Assembly (NCBI GenBank): GCA_043802925.1
Contig: JAZDKP010000171.1
Location: 1 to 16,773, forward strand
DNA: 16,773 nt
Reading direction: 5' to 3'
Origin: JAZDKP01 sp043802925
GTDB lineage: Bacteria > Fibrobacterota > OXYB2-FULL-49-7 > JAEUSG01
Part shown: positions 1 to 8,019 of the stretch, in pieces
How the letters are laid out: each line of letters begins with the position of its first letter
Numbering within the stretch: position 1 is the first letter of the stretch
Translations under genes and position numbers: made by a program
Notes under the pieces: model-generated
Databases searched by the model: none
Told to the model about the DNA's origin: nothing
The model's input: the letters and a program-made list of their open reading frames with translations, nothing else

Positions 1-1425
1 CGTGGAGGCGATTCCGGAGGTCACGTCCGAGGCCGAGCCCGACAGGTTGAAGAGCGCGCTCTGCGGTGCGTCCGCGCCCGCGCTGCCGGTCGGATTCGTG
101 GCGTCCCAGGTGACCTGCAGGGTGCTGGTGGCGGTGTTGCCCGCCACGTCCGTTGCCGAAAGCTGCAGGACATAGATGTCGTCCGCGTCCATCTGGCAGG
201 TGGAGGTCAGTGAAGCCGTATTGCCGAAGGTCACGTTTCCGCTTCCCGACAGCTTGCTCCACGTGGTTGACGAAAGACCGGAAACCGCATCGGTCGCGGT
301 TCCGGCAAGATTGAACTGCGCGTTATGCAAGGCGTTTGAGCCCGAACTCACGGAAGGCGCGGTGGCGTCCCAGGTGATCTGCACGTCGTCGTTCGCCGGG
401 TTGGCCGAGTTGTCCGTGGCCGTGAGGCGCAATACATAGATGCCGTCCGCGTCCATGGAGCAGGAGGAGGTGAGGCTGGCCGCGTTTCCGAAGGTGACGG
501 TTCCGGGGCCCGAGAATTTTGTCCATGCGTTTGAAGAGATGCCGCTTCCCGCATCGGATGAAGCGCCAGTGAGTCCGAACAGCGCGTTGTACGTTCCGTC
601 CGCGCCCGCGTTCACAATCGGGGCCGCGCCATCCCATGTGATTTGCACGGTGCTGCTGGCGCTGTTGCCAGCGATGTCGTTCGCCGACAGCTGCAGCACG
701 TAGATGCCGTCCGCGTCCATCTGGCAGGTCGAGGTTAATGAGGCGGTATTGCCGAAGGTGACGTTACCGCTTCCCGACAGTTTGCTCCAGGTTGTCGATG
801 CCAGGCCGGAACCCGCATCCGACGCCGAGCCGGTCAGATTGAACGGCGCATTATAGGTGGAGGTGGAACCCGAGCTTACGGAAGGTGCGGTCGCGTCCCA
901 GGTGACCTGCAGGGTGCCGGTGGCGGTGTTGCCCGCAACGTCCGTTGCGGAAAGCTGCAGGACATAGATGTCGTCCGCGTCCATCTGGCAGGAGGAGGTT
1001 GTTGAAGCCGTGTTGCCAAAGGTGACGTTGCCGGTTCCTGATAATTTGATCCACGTTGTTGAAGCCAGGCCGGAACCCGCATCCGACGCTGTGCCAGCGA
1101 GGTTGAACTGCGCGTTATGCGCGGCCTCTGTGCCTGAGCCCACGGAAGGCGCGGTGGCGTCCCAGGTTATCTGGACTTCGTCGAAGTTGGAGTTTGAGGC
1201 ATTGTCTATCGAGGTGAGGCGGAGGACATAGACATCGTCCGCATCCATTTGGCACGTTGAGGTGAGAGAGGCGGCATCACCGAAGGTGACGTTGCCCGCG
1301 CCCGAGATTTTGGTCCATGCGTTGGAGGCGATGCCGTTGCCGTCCGACGAACCCCCGGCGAGATTGAACTGGGCGTTATGCGCCGCATCCGTGCCCGCGT
1401 TCACGGACGGCCCTGTGGCGTCATA
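1..1425 (-). repeat. Tandem 88-residue Ig/PKD-like repeats in the giant protein
   Basis: Five full copies and part of a sixth lie head to tail: 1165-1425 (87 aa), 901-1164, 637-900, 373-636, 109-372 and 1-108. Each starts at the W/Y of W-D-A-T-x-P and contains W-(T/S/I)-K-(L/I/F)-S-G, V-T-F-G and a conserved C-x-M-D-A-D. The period is exactly 264 bp over the four full 88-residue copies. Two sequence types alternate. Type B has SSNAW/ASNAW and RLT; type A has STTW and QLSA. The order from the N-terminus is B, A, A, B, A, with the incomplete sixth looking like A. Every complete copy carries one cysteine. The fold is inferred to be an Ig-like/PKD-like beta sandwich. Confidence 0.9.
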
Positions 1426-4400
1426 AACGAAACCGTCGCTGTCCGGAACCGCCTCAACGAACCCGTTGTCTTTTGCGCGGCAGCGGATGTTATAAGTCGT
1501 GCCGCTGATCCATGTGGGCAGGCCCGCGTTCATGTTCCACGCGTAGCCGGTGACGGAACCGTTGCCGGATGCCGACAACCAGGTTTGCGCGCCCCATCCG
1601 CCTCCGGTGTAGTACTGGCTTCCATTATAGATTTCGACCTCGACATCCGTTGCGTTTCCGGTATAGGTGCCCGAAATCGCGCTCGGACCCGTGCCCTGGA
1701 GGCCGGTGGGCGAGGTGAGGGTCGCGGTGGGCCCGGTGTAATCAAACGTTGCGCCTGCGCCTGGCGTTTCGACATAACCGCCTTCGATCGACCTGGAGGT
1801 AACCGTATAATTTGTCCCGTTCTGCCAAGCCGGAACGCTGCTGTTCATTTCCCAGTTGTTCGTGCTGAAGGAGCCGTAGGGGGTGAGTGACAGCCAGGAC
1901 GAGGAATTGCCGGACCAGTCTGTGCCGTTCCAGTAGCCCGTGCCGTTGTACAACCGGACCTCGATGTCCGAAGGCGTGGTCGCGGCGGTATAGGTGCCTG
2001 TGACCTTGTTTGGGTTCGGGTAGGTGTTGATGGAACCCGACGGTGAGGTGACCGTGGTGGCAATGCCCCAGTGGGTGTTGTTGCCGTCGTTTGTGCAGGC
2101 CGTCACGGCCGCGCCGCGGCTACCGCCCGAAGCATCGCTATAGCCGATGGTGGCGTAAGAAGCATTCAAATTGCCGGCGGTGACCGTGGCGTACCAGGTG
2201 CTGGTGGGGTTCAGGTTCAGCAGGTTGCCCGGGGTGCCCGAAAGCGTCATGCCGTTGTTCGCGGAGAGCGTGCGGCCGGAAATATCCGACAACAGGGTCG
2301 GGCTGCCGTTGAGAATGGAAAGACTGCCCGTTGAAGTGATGTTGCTCGTACCGATATCGAGCGGGCCGCCGTCGTTGAGGAAACCGTAGGTTGAGAGGTT
2401 GTTGGCTAGGAGTTTGAGTGTGCCCGCGTTGGCATGGACGATGCAGGGCAGGGTTCCGCTTGAAGGCGGGGTGAGGTTTTGCGTGCCGGAAGTCCGGATA
2501 AAATTAAGCGTATCCGTGTTGCCCGAGCCGAAAATATTGGCCAGACTGCCGAAATTGGCGTCGCCCTTGACGGCGACATTCGCGCCCGCGAAATCAAGGG
2601 AGCCGCTGGCCGTGCCAGTCAGAGTGTCGAACGCGTGTGTGAGACCGGTGCCGTAGAAAACGAAGTTGCCGCTGGAAACATTGAGGTTTTTACCCTGCAG
2701 CGCATTTGTGGAACAAGTGACCATCGAACCATTGCTGACGATGATGCCCGGGTGCGCGGGACCGTCCTTGGGAATGAAACCCTGCGAGGTGCCGCAGAAT
2801 TCCAGTGTGCCCGTGCCCGCCACCAGAACGTCCAGGGCACTGAAATCAAGAGTCGGGGCCGCAGTTTTCAGCGTGGCGCTGTTGAAATCCAGCTCGCTGC
2901 CCGCGACCGCCGAGAAGAAGACGCCCACGCTGTCGGTGAGCCCGACGCCGAGGTTGAGCGCACCGGTCAGCAGGTTCAGGCTGTTGCACTTGAGCCCGTT
3001 GGTTTCCACTGTGACGCCGCCCGCATTGTCGATGATGACGGAGTCGAGCGCCCAGCCCGAATTGGGTTTGATGACCTGCGACAGGCCGCCCCTCATGCGC
3101 AGGCTGCCCAGCTGCATGACGTTGGTGAAAGGCGTGAGGTCCAGCATGTCGCCCGCGAAGCAGACGTGACCGTTGCCGAAATCGAGCGAGCCGGTGCCTG
3201 TGATTGATTTGACGGTGTCGTTTTTGGTGGAGGAGGTGCCGAAGGTGATGCTGGAGCTGTTGTCCAGATAGACCGTGTCGACGTTGGTGGTGGTGTCGAA
3301 TTCGAGCCACGAACCGTAGGCCGAAACCTTTTTGGCGCGCAGGTGCTTGTTCGCGATGTTGAGGGTGGTGCCGTAAAACGCGGCCAGACCGGGGTTCATC
3401 TGCCCCTCCTTGGCTGTGAACGTCTGCGTTCCGCCGCCCACGAACTCGATGGAGCCCGAACTTCCGCTCACGGTGCCGATGGCGCTCAGGTCCACCGATA
3501 CCGCGGCCGTGCGCAGGACCGACGTGCCGAAATCGAGTGTGCCGCCGCCAGCGCCGGTCAGCGTGCTGCCCACGCTGTCGACCAGCGCAGCGCCGATGTT
3601 GAATGCGCCGCTCGTGATGGTCAGTCCCTGCGTATGGAGTCCGTTTGTGATGACCGTGGTGCCGCCCGAGCCGTCCTGCTCGATGGCGGGATACATTGTA
3701 TTCGCTTTGGGCACCAAATTCTGCGCTGTGGCGCCGACAAACCGGATTGTTCCGCTTCCGATAAAGGAGTTGAACCCGGTCAGGTCGAGGTTGCCGGTCA
3801 CGTTAAAATCGGCAAAACCCATGTCCACGGAACCCGCGCCTTCGATTGATTTCAGCGTGTCGCTGTAGTTTCCCGTGCCCTGTTCAAAGGTCGCGCCGGC
3901 CTGGACAAAGACGGAATCCGCGATAAAGGCGGTATCCAGATGCAGAGTGCCGTTCTGAACGATTATTTTTGGTGTGTTCAACGGTTGGTTTGCGACCGTG
4001 ACCATGGCGCCGCCGGTGTTGACAACAATGACCGGGTTCGCGTTGGACTTGGGCGTGAAGGTCGCTGGCGAAATGTTCTTGAACTCCAATATGCCGGTCT
4101 GCGGGAAGACGTCGTCTACCGAGTTTAAATCGAGAGTGGCCCCGCCGAACTTGAGTGTGGCGCTTTCGAATTCAAGGCTGGTGCCGGCCGAGGCGCTGAA
4201 ACCGCCGATGCTGTCGACCACACCGCTGCCCAGCGAAATGGTGCCGCTGTTGTGGTAGAGGCTGCCGGCGCTGAATCCGTTGGCCATGACCTGGAAACCG
4301 CCGCCGTTTTCCGTATAAATATTGGCGAACTGGACGCCGGTCTTTCCGTAGAAATTCTGTCCGTCGCTCGTGATGAACTTGAGCGTGGCGTTGGTGGCCG

Positions 4401-7248
4401 CCACCCCGGCGTTGCTGCGGATGTCGATTCCCGCGGTAACGCTGAAGTTCCAGGTGCCGAAATCGAAGTTGCCGTTGTAGGTGTTCGAAAGGATGAGTTT
4501 GGCAACCGTGACGTCCTGGTCCACGCTGCAGTTGGCGCTGGAGTGCGCGTTGTCAAAGACCGTGGTATCGTGCAGACCGGGTACGAAACCCGTGCTCCAA
4601 TTCAATGGGTTGGCCCAGCTGAAATCCCCGCCCGTGTTGGTCCAGTAGGTGTTCCCGTATACATATTCATCCGCGCCTACGTCCCAGGCGCCGTACTGGC
4701 GGAGGGTGTCGTCGATGTCGCGCGTGAAGTAGCCCGAGAGGTTGGTGCCCGCGTTGATGGCAGGGGAATTGCCATTGAGGTGCGCATCAAACGTTCCGGC
4801 CATAAAAAGACTGGGCGGCGTCCTGCCGGTGAGTGAATTCACGCCCGAGGCCGACCCATCCGTGGAAATGTTGTAACCCACGTAGCCGCCGCCCGAGTTG
4901 ATAAAACCCGTGCCGGAGTAGTTTGCAGCGATGTTGTTGTAGCAGGAGTCCGCGCCGTTCATGTTATAGGCTACACTGCCCGCGTTGCTGAGGTTCAGGG
5001 CCGTGTTGTTGAAAACGAATTTGTAGGTCCCTGCGTCGCCGGAAATGTAGGGTACTGCGGCCCAGGTATCCAGGTCGCGCACAATGTTATTGTACGCATA
5101 GACCTTGTTTCCGACACCGCCGAGGTAAATGCCCGCACTGGGGGTCGTGACCCCTGCACTGAAGGAATGGACGAGGTTGTTGCGGACAATGCAGCCCTCG
5201 GAGCTGGTGAGGATCTTAATCATATTGACGGAGGAACCGGCGGTAATGCCGGAGCCGTCGACCTCGAGGTTTTCAATGATGGTAAAGGCGACTTCGCTTG
5301 TGATGATGGCGCCGTTGGCGGGCAGCGTGCAGGTGGGGCGGACGTGGAAACCGGTACCGGCGATGCCGTTGTGGCGTTCGCCCGGGGCCGTGGTCAGCCA
5401 GAAATGGTAGCTGGCATTTGTCGTGGAACCCGCGAGATGGAGCGTATCGTCCATGATGCCGTCATTGTAGCAGACGCCTTTTTCCAGGCGCTGTCCGGTT
5501 ACGAGGTCGCCGGACCGCGATTTGGCCCAGTCGTTGATTTTCTGGAACCAGCGGCCCACACGCGCCTGCCCCAGGTTTCCGTTGAAGGGGGACGGGTAGT
5601 TGATGGTGTCGTAACTGCTGTTGGTGACGGTGATTTGATCCAGGCCGTCATCGACCGCGGTAACGGTCCAGACCGCCTGGTGAATGGACCCGTCGGAAAA
5701 ACGGTCGCCCGGGAAAATGCGCGACAGGCTGGGGGAGCCGCTGAACGAGACGGTCCATGGGCCGGATCCGGTTACGGAACTGACGGTCACGTTGATGTCC
5801 GCCAGGGTGCCGATATTATAGGTGTGGGTGCCGGGTTTGAATTTCATGAAATAGGGGTACTCGTCCGCACCGATGTCAAAGGCGCCGGCGCGCGGCATTC
5901 CCTCGATATCATGCATGAAAAGCACGGACAGGTCGGTTCCTGCGTTGATGGCAACGGAGCCGTTGCGGATGCGCAGGTCGCGGTTGCCCGTGGCGGTGTC
6001 CACGAAATTTAGCATGGGAAACTGGACATTGGTCTTTGAAAACGAACCCGGCGCGGTGCCGTCGTTCGAGATGTTGTTGCCGGAGCCCGCGACCGGCAGG
6101 GTAAAACACTGGTTCCAGGTGGACGCGGCAAGCACGTTGACGGCCTTGACGCCGCTCGCGCAATAACCGCTGTTGTTCTTGAAGAGGGTGGAATTGTACA
6201 GGACGGACGCGGCCGTATTGCTGCTGGTGTAAACGATTTCGTTCTGGGCGCCGTAGCCGATGATGTTGTACATGATAATCTTGGATGTCGTCGAGAATAT
6301 CTTGATGCCCGTCTGCCCGCCCTCAATAATGAGGTTGGAAAGGACCACGCTGTCCTGCGGCGCGCCGCTGTCGGGTACAATGACCGGCGCCGTGATCTGG
6401 GTGCGCGCCAGTTCGAGCCACTCGATCCGTGTGAAGGGCGCGTTGTTCAGGATGATGCCCGTGGTGCCGGTGTTGTTTTTGACGATGCGCACGCCGGTAT
6501 TGGCCTTTCCCGTGTGCCGCGCCTGGGGCGCTGCGGTGATCCAGACATAATACTGCGCGCTGGTGGTTTTGCCCATGATCTTCACGGAATCGTCGTAGGT
6601 GGGCTGGTCGCGGTAATAGACGGCTTTCCAGATTTTAGTGGCCGTCACCAGATTGGCCGGGCACAGGTTTATCCACTGCGCCATGGAGCCCTGCGCGCGC
6701 TTGATGGTGAAAGCCTGGCCGGAAAGGTTGGTGCCGATGGTGCCGCCGGGCTGGAGCTTGATTTTGGTGGTGCTCACCGGTTTTTCAACAAGCGCGCCGC
6801 CCGCGCCGATGATGACGGAGTCGCCCTCGCCCACGCTGTCCGGAATCGTCCCGATGAACGTGACCGTGTCCGCTGTGGCATTGGTGGAGGCCGTACCCGT
6901 GTTGAAGAGCGGGGTCGTCCGCTGGCCGATGGAGCTCGCCGTGATGGTCGCGTCCGCCTCTTTTGCCGCGAACAGCGCCACGGCGAGGAGCACGGGCAGA
7001 CCCAGGCCCGCGCCTTTCACCTCACCCCCCCAACCCCCCTCTCTTAAAGTAGAGGGGGGAGTCGGCAGCGACTGTTTTGTTTTTTGCGCAACACCAGCCC
7101 CCTCTCCTTCAGGAGAGGGGGAAAGGGGGTGAGGTGTAAACGGCAGCCCCAGCTGAATGATCCACAGCGCGATCATAAGGCGGCAGACGCATTTTTGGAC
7201 GCCACCGGACGCGGTCATCGACGACAGAGCGGAAGGATACCGTTGCAT
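1..7248 (-). CDS. Giant exported repeat-rich surface protein (adhesin-like), C-terminus off the left edge
   Basis: The frame stays open for 2416 codons from ATG 7248 to the window edge. A strong ribosome site (AAAGGAGAGG) lies just upstream of the ATG. Residues 81-95 are hydrophobic (GLGLPVLLAVALFAA) and are followed by a possible AxA cleavage site (ADA, 98-100), so export is likely. Residues about 101-464 and 465-862 are two homologous modules, each ending in a GADEY motif preceded by INAGT-LS and an I-G-A-D / V-G-A-D strand. They resemble right-handed beta-helix and choice-of-anchor-Q proteins. Residues about 863-1720 are glycine/asparagine-rich beta-strand repeats containing SLDF and TLEF phrases. 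Two Ig-like modules follow, then 88-residue repeats from residue 1942 on. The export and surface role is inferred from composition and domain style. The partner, substrate and C-terminal anchor are not visible. A GTG at 7020 (residue 77) is an alternative start that would give a shorter, conventional signal peptide. Confidence 0.9.
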   Translation of the reverse strand, partial: MQRYPSALSSMTASGGVQKCVCRLMIALWIIQLGLPFTPHPLSPSPEGEGAGVAQKTKQSLPTPPSTLREGGWGGEVKGAGLGLPVLLAVALFAAKEADATITASSIGQRTTPLFNTGTASTNATADTVTFIGTIPDSVGEGDSVIIGAGGALVEKPVSTTKIKLQPGGTIGTNLSGQAFTIKRAQGSMAQWINLCPANLVTATKIWKAVYYRDQPTYDDSVKIMGKTTSAQYYVWITAAPQARHTGKANTGVRIVKNNTGTTGIILNNAPFTRIEWLELARTQITAPVIVPDSGAPQDSVVLSNLIIEGGQTGIKIFSTTSKIIMYNIIGYGAQNEIVYTSSNTAASVLYNSTLFKNNSGYCASGVKAVNVLAASTWNQCFTLPVAGSGNNISNDGTAPGSFSKTNVQFPMLNFVDTATGNRDLRIRNGSVAINAGTDLSVLFMHDIEGMPRAGAFDIGADEYPYFMKFKPGTHTYNIGTLADINVTVSSVTGSGPWTVSFSGSPSLSRIFPGDRFSDGSIHQAVWTVTAVDDGLDQITVTNSSYDTINYPSPFNGNLGQARVGRWFQKINDWAKSRSGDLVTGQRLEKGVCYNDGIMDDTLHLAGSTTNASYHFWLTTAPGERHNGIAGTGFHVRPTCTLPANGAIITSEVAFTIIENLEVDGSGITAGSSVNMIKILTSSEGCIVRNNLVHSFSAGVTTPSAGIYLGGVGNKVYAYNNIVRDLDTWAAVPYISGDAGTYKFVFNNTALNLSNAGSVAYNMNGADSCYNNIAANYSGTGFINSGGGYVGYNISTDGSASGVNSLTGRTPPSLFMAGTFDAHLNGNSPAINAGTNLSGYFTRDIDDTLRQYGAWDVGADEYVYGNTYWTNTGGDFSWANPLNWSTGFVPGLHDTTVFDNAHSSANCSVDQDVTVAKLILSNTYNGNFDFGTWNFSVTAGIDIRSNAGVAATNATLKFITSDGQNFYGKTGVQFANIYTENGGGFQVMANGFSAGSLYHNSGTISLGSGVVDSIGGFSASAGTSLEFESATLKFGGATLDLNSVDDVFPQTGILEFKNISPATFTPKSNANPVIVVNTGGAMVTVANQPLNTPKIIVQNGTLHLDTAFIADSVFVQAGATFEQGTGNYSDTLKSIEGAGSVDMGFADFNVTGNLDLTGFNSFIGSGTIRFVGATAQNLVPKANTMYPAIEQDGSGGTTVITNGLHTQGLTITSGAFNIGAALVDSVGSTLTGAGGGTLDFGTSVLRTAAVSVDLSAIGTVSGSSGSIEFVGGGTQTFTAKEGQMNPGLAAFYGTTLNIANKHLRAKKVSAYGSWLEFDTTTNVDTVYLDNSSSITFGTSSTKNDTVKSITGTGSLDFGNGHVCFAGDMLDLTPFTNVMQLGSLRMRGGLSQVIKPNSGWALDSVIIDNAGGVTVETNGLKCNSLNLLTGALNLGVGLTDSVGVFFSAVAGSELDFNSATLKTAAPTLDFSALDVLVAGTGTLEFCGTSQGFIPKDGPAHPGIIVSNGSMVTCSTNALQGKNLNVSSGNFVFYGTGLTHAFDTLTGTASGSLDFAGANVAVKGDANFGSLANIFGSGNTDTLNFIRTSGTQNLTPPSSGTLPCIVHANAGTLKLLANNLSTYGFLNDGGPLDIGTSNITSTGSLSILNGSPTLLSDISGRTLSANNGMTLSGTPGNLLNLNPTSTWYATVTAGNLNASYATIGYSDASGGSRGAAVTACTNDGNNTHWGIATTVTSPSGSINTYPNPNKVTGTYTAATTPSDIEVRLYNGTGYWNGTDWSGNSSSWLSLTPYGSFSTNNWEMNSSVPAWQNGTNYTVTSRSIEGGYVETPGAGATFDYTGPTATLTSPTGLQGTGPSAISGTYTGNATDVEVEIYNGSQYYTGGGWGAQTWLSASGNGSVTGYAWNMNAGLPTWISGTTYNIRCRAKDNGFVEAVPDSDGFVYDATGPSVNAGTDAAHNAQFNLAGGSSDGNGIASNAWTKISGAGNVTFGDAASLTSTCQMDADDVYVLRLTSIDNASNSNFDEVQITWDATAPSVGSGTEAAHNAQFNLAGTASDAGSGLASTTWIKLSGTGNVTFGNTASTTSSCQMDADDIYVLQLSATDVAGNTATGTLQVTWDATAPSVSSGSTSTYNAPFNLTGSASDAGSGLASTTWSKLSGSGNVTFGNTASLTSTCQMDADGIYVLQLSANDIAGNSASSTVQITWDGAAPIVNAGADGTYNALFGLTGASSDAGSGISSNAWTKFSGPGTVTFGNAASLTSSCSMDADGIYVLRLTATDNSANPANDDVQITWDATAPSVSSGSNALHNAQFNLAGTATDAVSGLSSTTWSKLSGSGNVTFGNTASLTSTCQMDADDIYVLQLSATDVAGNTATSTLQVTWDATNPTGSAGADAPQSALFNLSGSASDVTSGIAST
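1426..2067 (-). repeat. Pair of ~105-111-residue Ig-like modules in the giant protein
   Basis: Two diverged copies share T-S-P near the start, a (R/E)-(L/I)-Y-N-G strand, W-x-M/N-x-(S/A), W-x-(N/S)-G-T-x-Y, R-x-(I/K)-x-x-G-x-V-E and a closing Y-(T/D)-x-T/G-P. The spacing between the T-S-P motifs is 333 bp (111 residues). This layout is typical of Ig-like spacer domains in large exported proteins of uncultured bacteria. They lie between the beta-strand-rich middle part and the 88-residue array. The boundaries are approximate. Confidence 0.65.
4663..6945 (-). repeat. Two duplicated ~400-residue beta-helix/anchor-Q type modules
   Basis: Residues about 101-464 and 465-862 of the giant protein align with each other by landmarks. 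They share a D-D-(S/T)-(V/L)-(K/H) strand, then (Y/H)-(V/F)-W-(I/L)-T-(A/T)-A-P, (R)-H-(T/N)-G-(K/I)-A, a string of N-N turns (KNNSG, FNNTA, YNNI), then A-I-N-A-G-T-(D/N)-L-S, (H/R)-D-I-(E/D) and (I/V)-G-A-D-E-Y. The N-N-rich short strands are what right-handed parallel beta-helices show. The GADEY ending is characteristic of choice-of-anchor-Q type proteins. Carbohydrate binding is possible but not shown by any catalytic residue I can identify. Confidence 0.6.
7015..7140. mobile_element. MITE-like double palindrome inserted in frame in the giant gene
   Basis: The element is bounded by inverted ends: TTT-CACCTCACCCCC at 7015-7029 and GGGGGTGAGGTG-TAAA at 7125-7140. Inside are two hairpins. 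CCCCCCTCT/AGAGGGGGG occupies 7034-7042 and 7051-7059. CCCCCTCTCCT/AGGAGAGGGGG occupies 7098-7108 and 7111-7121. It is flanked by near-identical 11-mers, GGCAGACCCAG (6995-7005) and GGCAGCCCCAG (7142-7152), whose offset is 147 bp, exactly 49 codons. On the coding strand it adds proline/glycine-rich residues (PHPLSPSPEGEG, then PTPPSTLREGGWGG) between two hydrophobic blocks of the leader. A related single unit lies at 13049-13098. No transposase is encoded, so it would need one supplied in trans. Confidence 0.7.
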
Positions 7249-7281
7249 ATCCTCTCCTTTGATTTAGTTGGCCCGGCTGTT

Positions 7282-7800
7282 TTAAGTGAGTGCCAGGCCG
7301 ATTTTTATTTGGTCAGAGTTATGCCGGACGTTGCGGATTGTACCAACGAGGGGATTTTTAAGGAACCCCACTTCGTCTTTAATCCAGGCTTTTAAGGTAT
7401 GGAACTTTTTAATGAAGGTCGTCAGTGATTGTGCGGTGGAGGGATTCTGCAGCACGATGCCAAAGCCGTGGTTGCTCACATCCGTGAGGTGTGCCTCGCA
7501 GCGGGTGTCGGTTGTGACACCGTCCGTGAACTCGGCTTCCACGGACAACTGCAGTTCAAGCCGGGTCTCGCACCTGCGTTCGGACTTGAAACGCTTATGG
7601 AGAAGGTCGTCCGAGCTGCGGCGCGTCAGCTTGCGGCCACGCTGGGCGAGGAAGGCGAGGACGTCTTCCCGGTGGAAACGGCGGTGACCGCCGAAGGTTT
7701 TGAACGAATTCAGAACCCCCCTGCGCTCCCAGTGCTGAACGGTTGATGGAACGACCGCACACAATTCAGCGACCTGACGGATGGTTAGAATGTCTCCCAT
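7282..7800 (-). CDS. MerR-type HTH / PilZ fusion, putative c-di-GMP-responsive transcription regulator
   Basis: This is a 172-residue protein. Residues about 4-52 are a MerR/excisionase-type winged helix: LTIRQVAEL, V-x-x-W-E-R-R-G and G-G-H-R-R-F-x-R-E-D-V. Residues about 74-170 resemble a PilZ domain. They hold R-C-E-T-R (76-80), which fits RxxxR, and D-V-S-N-H-G (107-112), which fits D/NxSxxG. These are the two c-di-GMP-contacting motifs of PilZ, and their ~27-residue spacing is normal. The gene stops 33 nt before the giant surface protein on the same strand, so the two are probably co-transcribed. I chose ATG 7800. The frame extends to a TTG at 7839, but that codon lies inside the predicted -35 box. 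Whether it activates or represses, and whether it binds c-di-GMP, is inferred. Confidence 0.8.
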   Translation of the reverse strand: MGDILTIRQVAELCAVVPSTVQHWERRGVLNSFKTFGGHRRFHREDVLAFLAQRGRKLTRRSSDDLLHKRFKSERRCETRLELQLSVEAEFTDGVTTDTRCEAHLTDVSNHGFGIVLQNPSTAQSLTTFIKKFHTLKAWIKDEVGFLKNPLVGTIRNVRHNSDQIKIGLALT

Positions 7801-7810
7801 ATACAACCGT

Positions 7811-7839
7811 ATAATATGTTTATACCTGAAAAAAGTCAA
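7811..7839 (-). promoter_or_regulatory. Sigma-70-like promoter for the HTH-PilZ / surface protein operon
   Basis: On the minus strand TTGACT (7834-7839) and TATTAT (7811-7816) are separated by exactly 17 nt. Transcription would begin near 7804, only a few bases before ATG 7800. The mRNA would then be leaderless or almost so, which agrees with the lack of a Shine-Dalgarno sequence at that ATG. Confidence 0.55.
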
Positions 7840-7896
7840 CAGATAATTTATTGATATAAACTAATAATGGCATAAATATAAAATAACGGTATAAAT
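7818..7896. promoter_or_regulatory. Iterated TATAAA-type motif in the divergent intergenic region
   Basis: The AT-rich gap between the HTH-PilZ gene and nfo holds four copies of a G-R/G-Y-ATAAA-Y motif: GATATAAAC (7853), GGCATAAAT (7869), GGTATAAAT (7888), and the reverse complement of GGTATAAAC at 7818-7826 inside the promoter spacer. Such clusters can be operators for the neighbouring HTH protein, but AT-rich DNA also makes them by chance. Confidence 0.25.
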
Positions 7897-7943
7897 CGAA
7901 AATAAGATACAATATGAAAACAAACGACAGAGACGATTATGAA

Positions 7944-7995
7944 TGGACTTTTCCAGTCCACGGAAGGATTAAAACTTTTTGTATATTATCCTTCC
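7944..7995 (+). promoter_or_regulatory. Two inverted repeats upstream of nfo
   Basis: TGGACT-N5-AGTCCA (7944-7960) is a perfect 17-bp dyad. Directly after it, GGAAGGAT (7962-7969) and ATCCTTCC (7988-7995) form a second perfect dyad enclosing an AT-rich spacer with a TATATT-like -10 candidate (7982-7987). The arrangement suggests a controlled promoter for nfo-thiC. No known operator is recognised. Confidence 0.3.
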
Positions 7996-8019
7996 CTGTT
8001 AAAACAAACGGAGAATGAA

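Noticed and set aside
1..1425. CRISPR-like periodic repeat
   Set aside because: The 264-bp period encodes 88-residue protein domains in an open frame, with variation at third positions, not short identical repeats with unique spacers.
5167..6012. Long plus-strand frame (281 codons) opposite the giant gene
   Set aside because: It lies wholly antisense to the well-supported minus-strand frame, has no domain signal and reads as GC-rich complement (runs of V, G, D and A). Other plus-strand frames across 1-7000 have the same cause, including 87-residue ones that simply mirror the 264-bp repeat.
7939..8019. Longer start for nfo at 7939
   Set aside because: The extra residues are not part of the family and cover the inverted repeats. 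ATG 8020 has a good ribosome site and the conserved start.
7801..8019. TPP riboswitch upstream of nfo-thiC
   Set aside because: I find no CUGAGA-type thi-box motif in this gap, and thiC itself starts one base after nfo.
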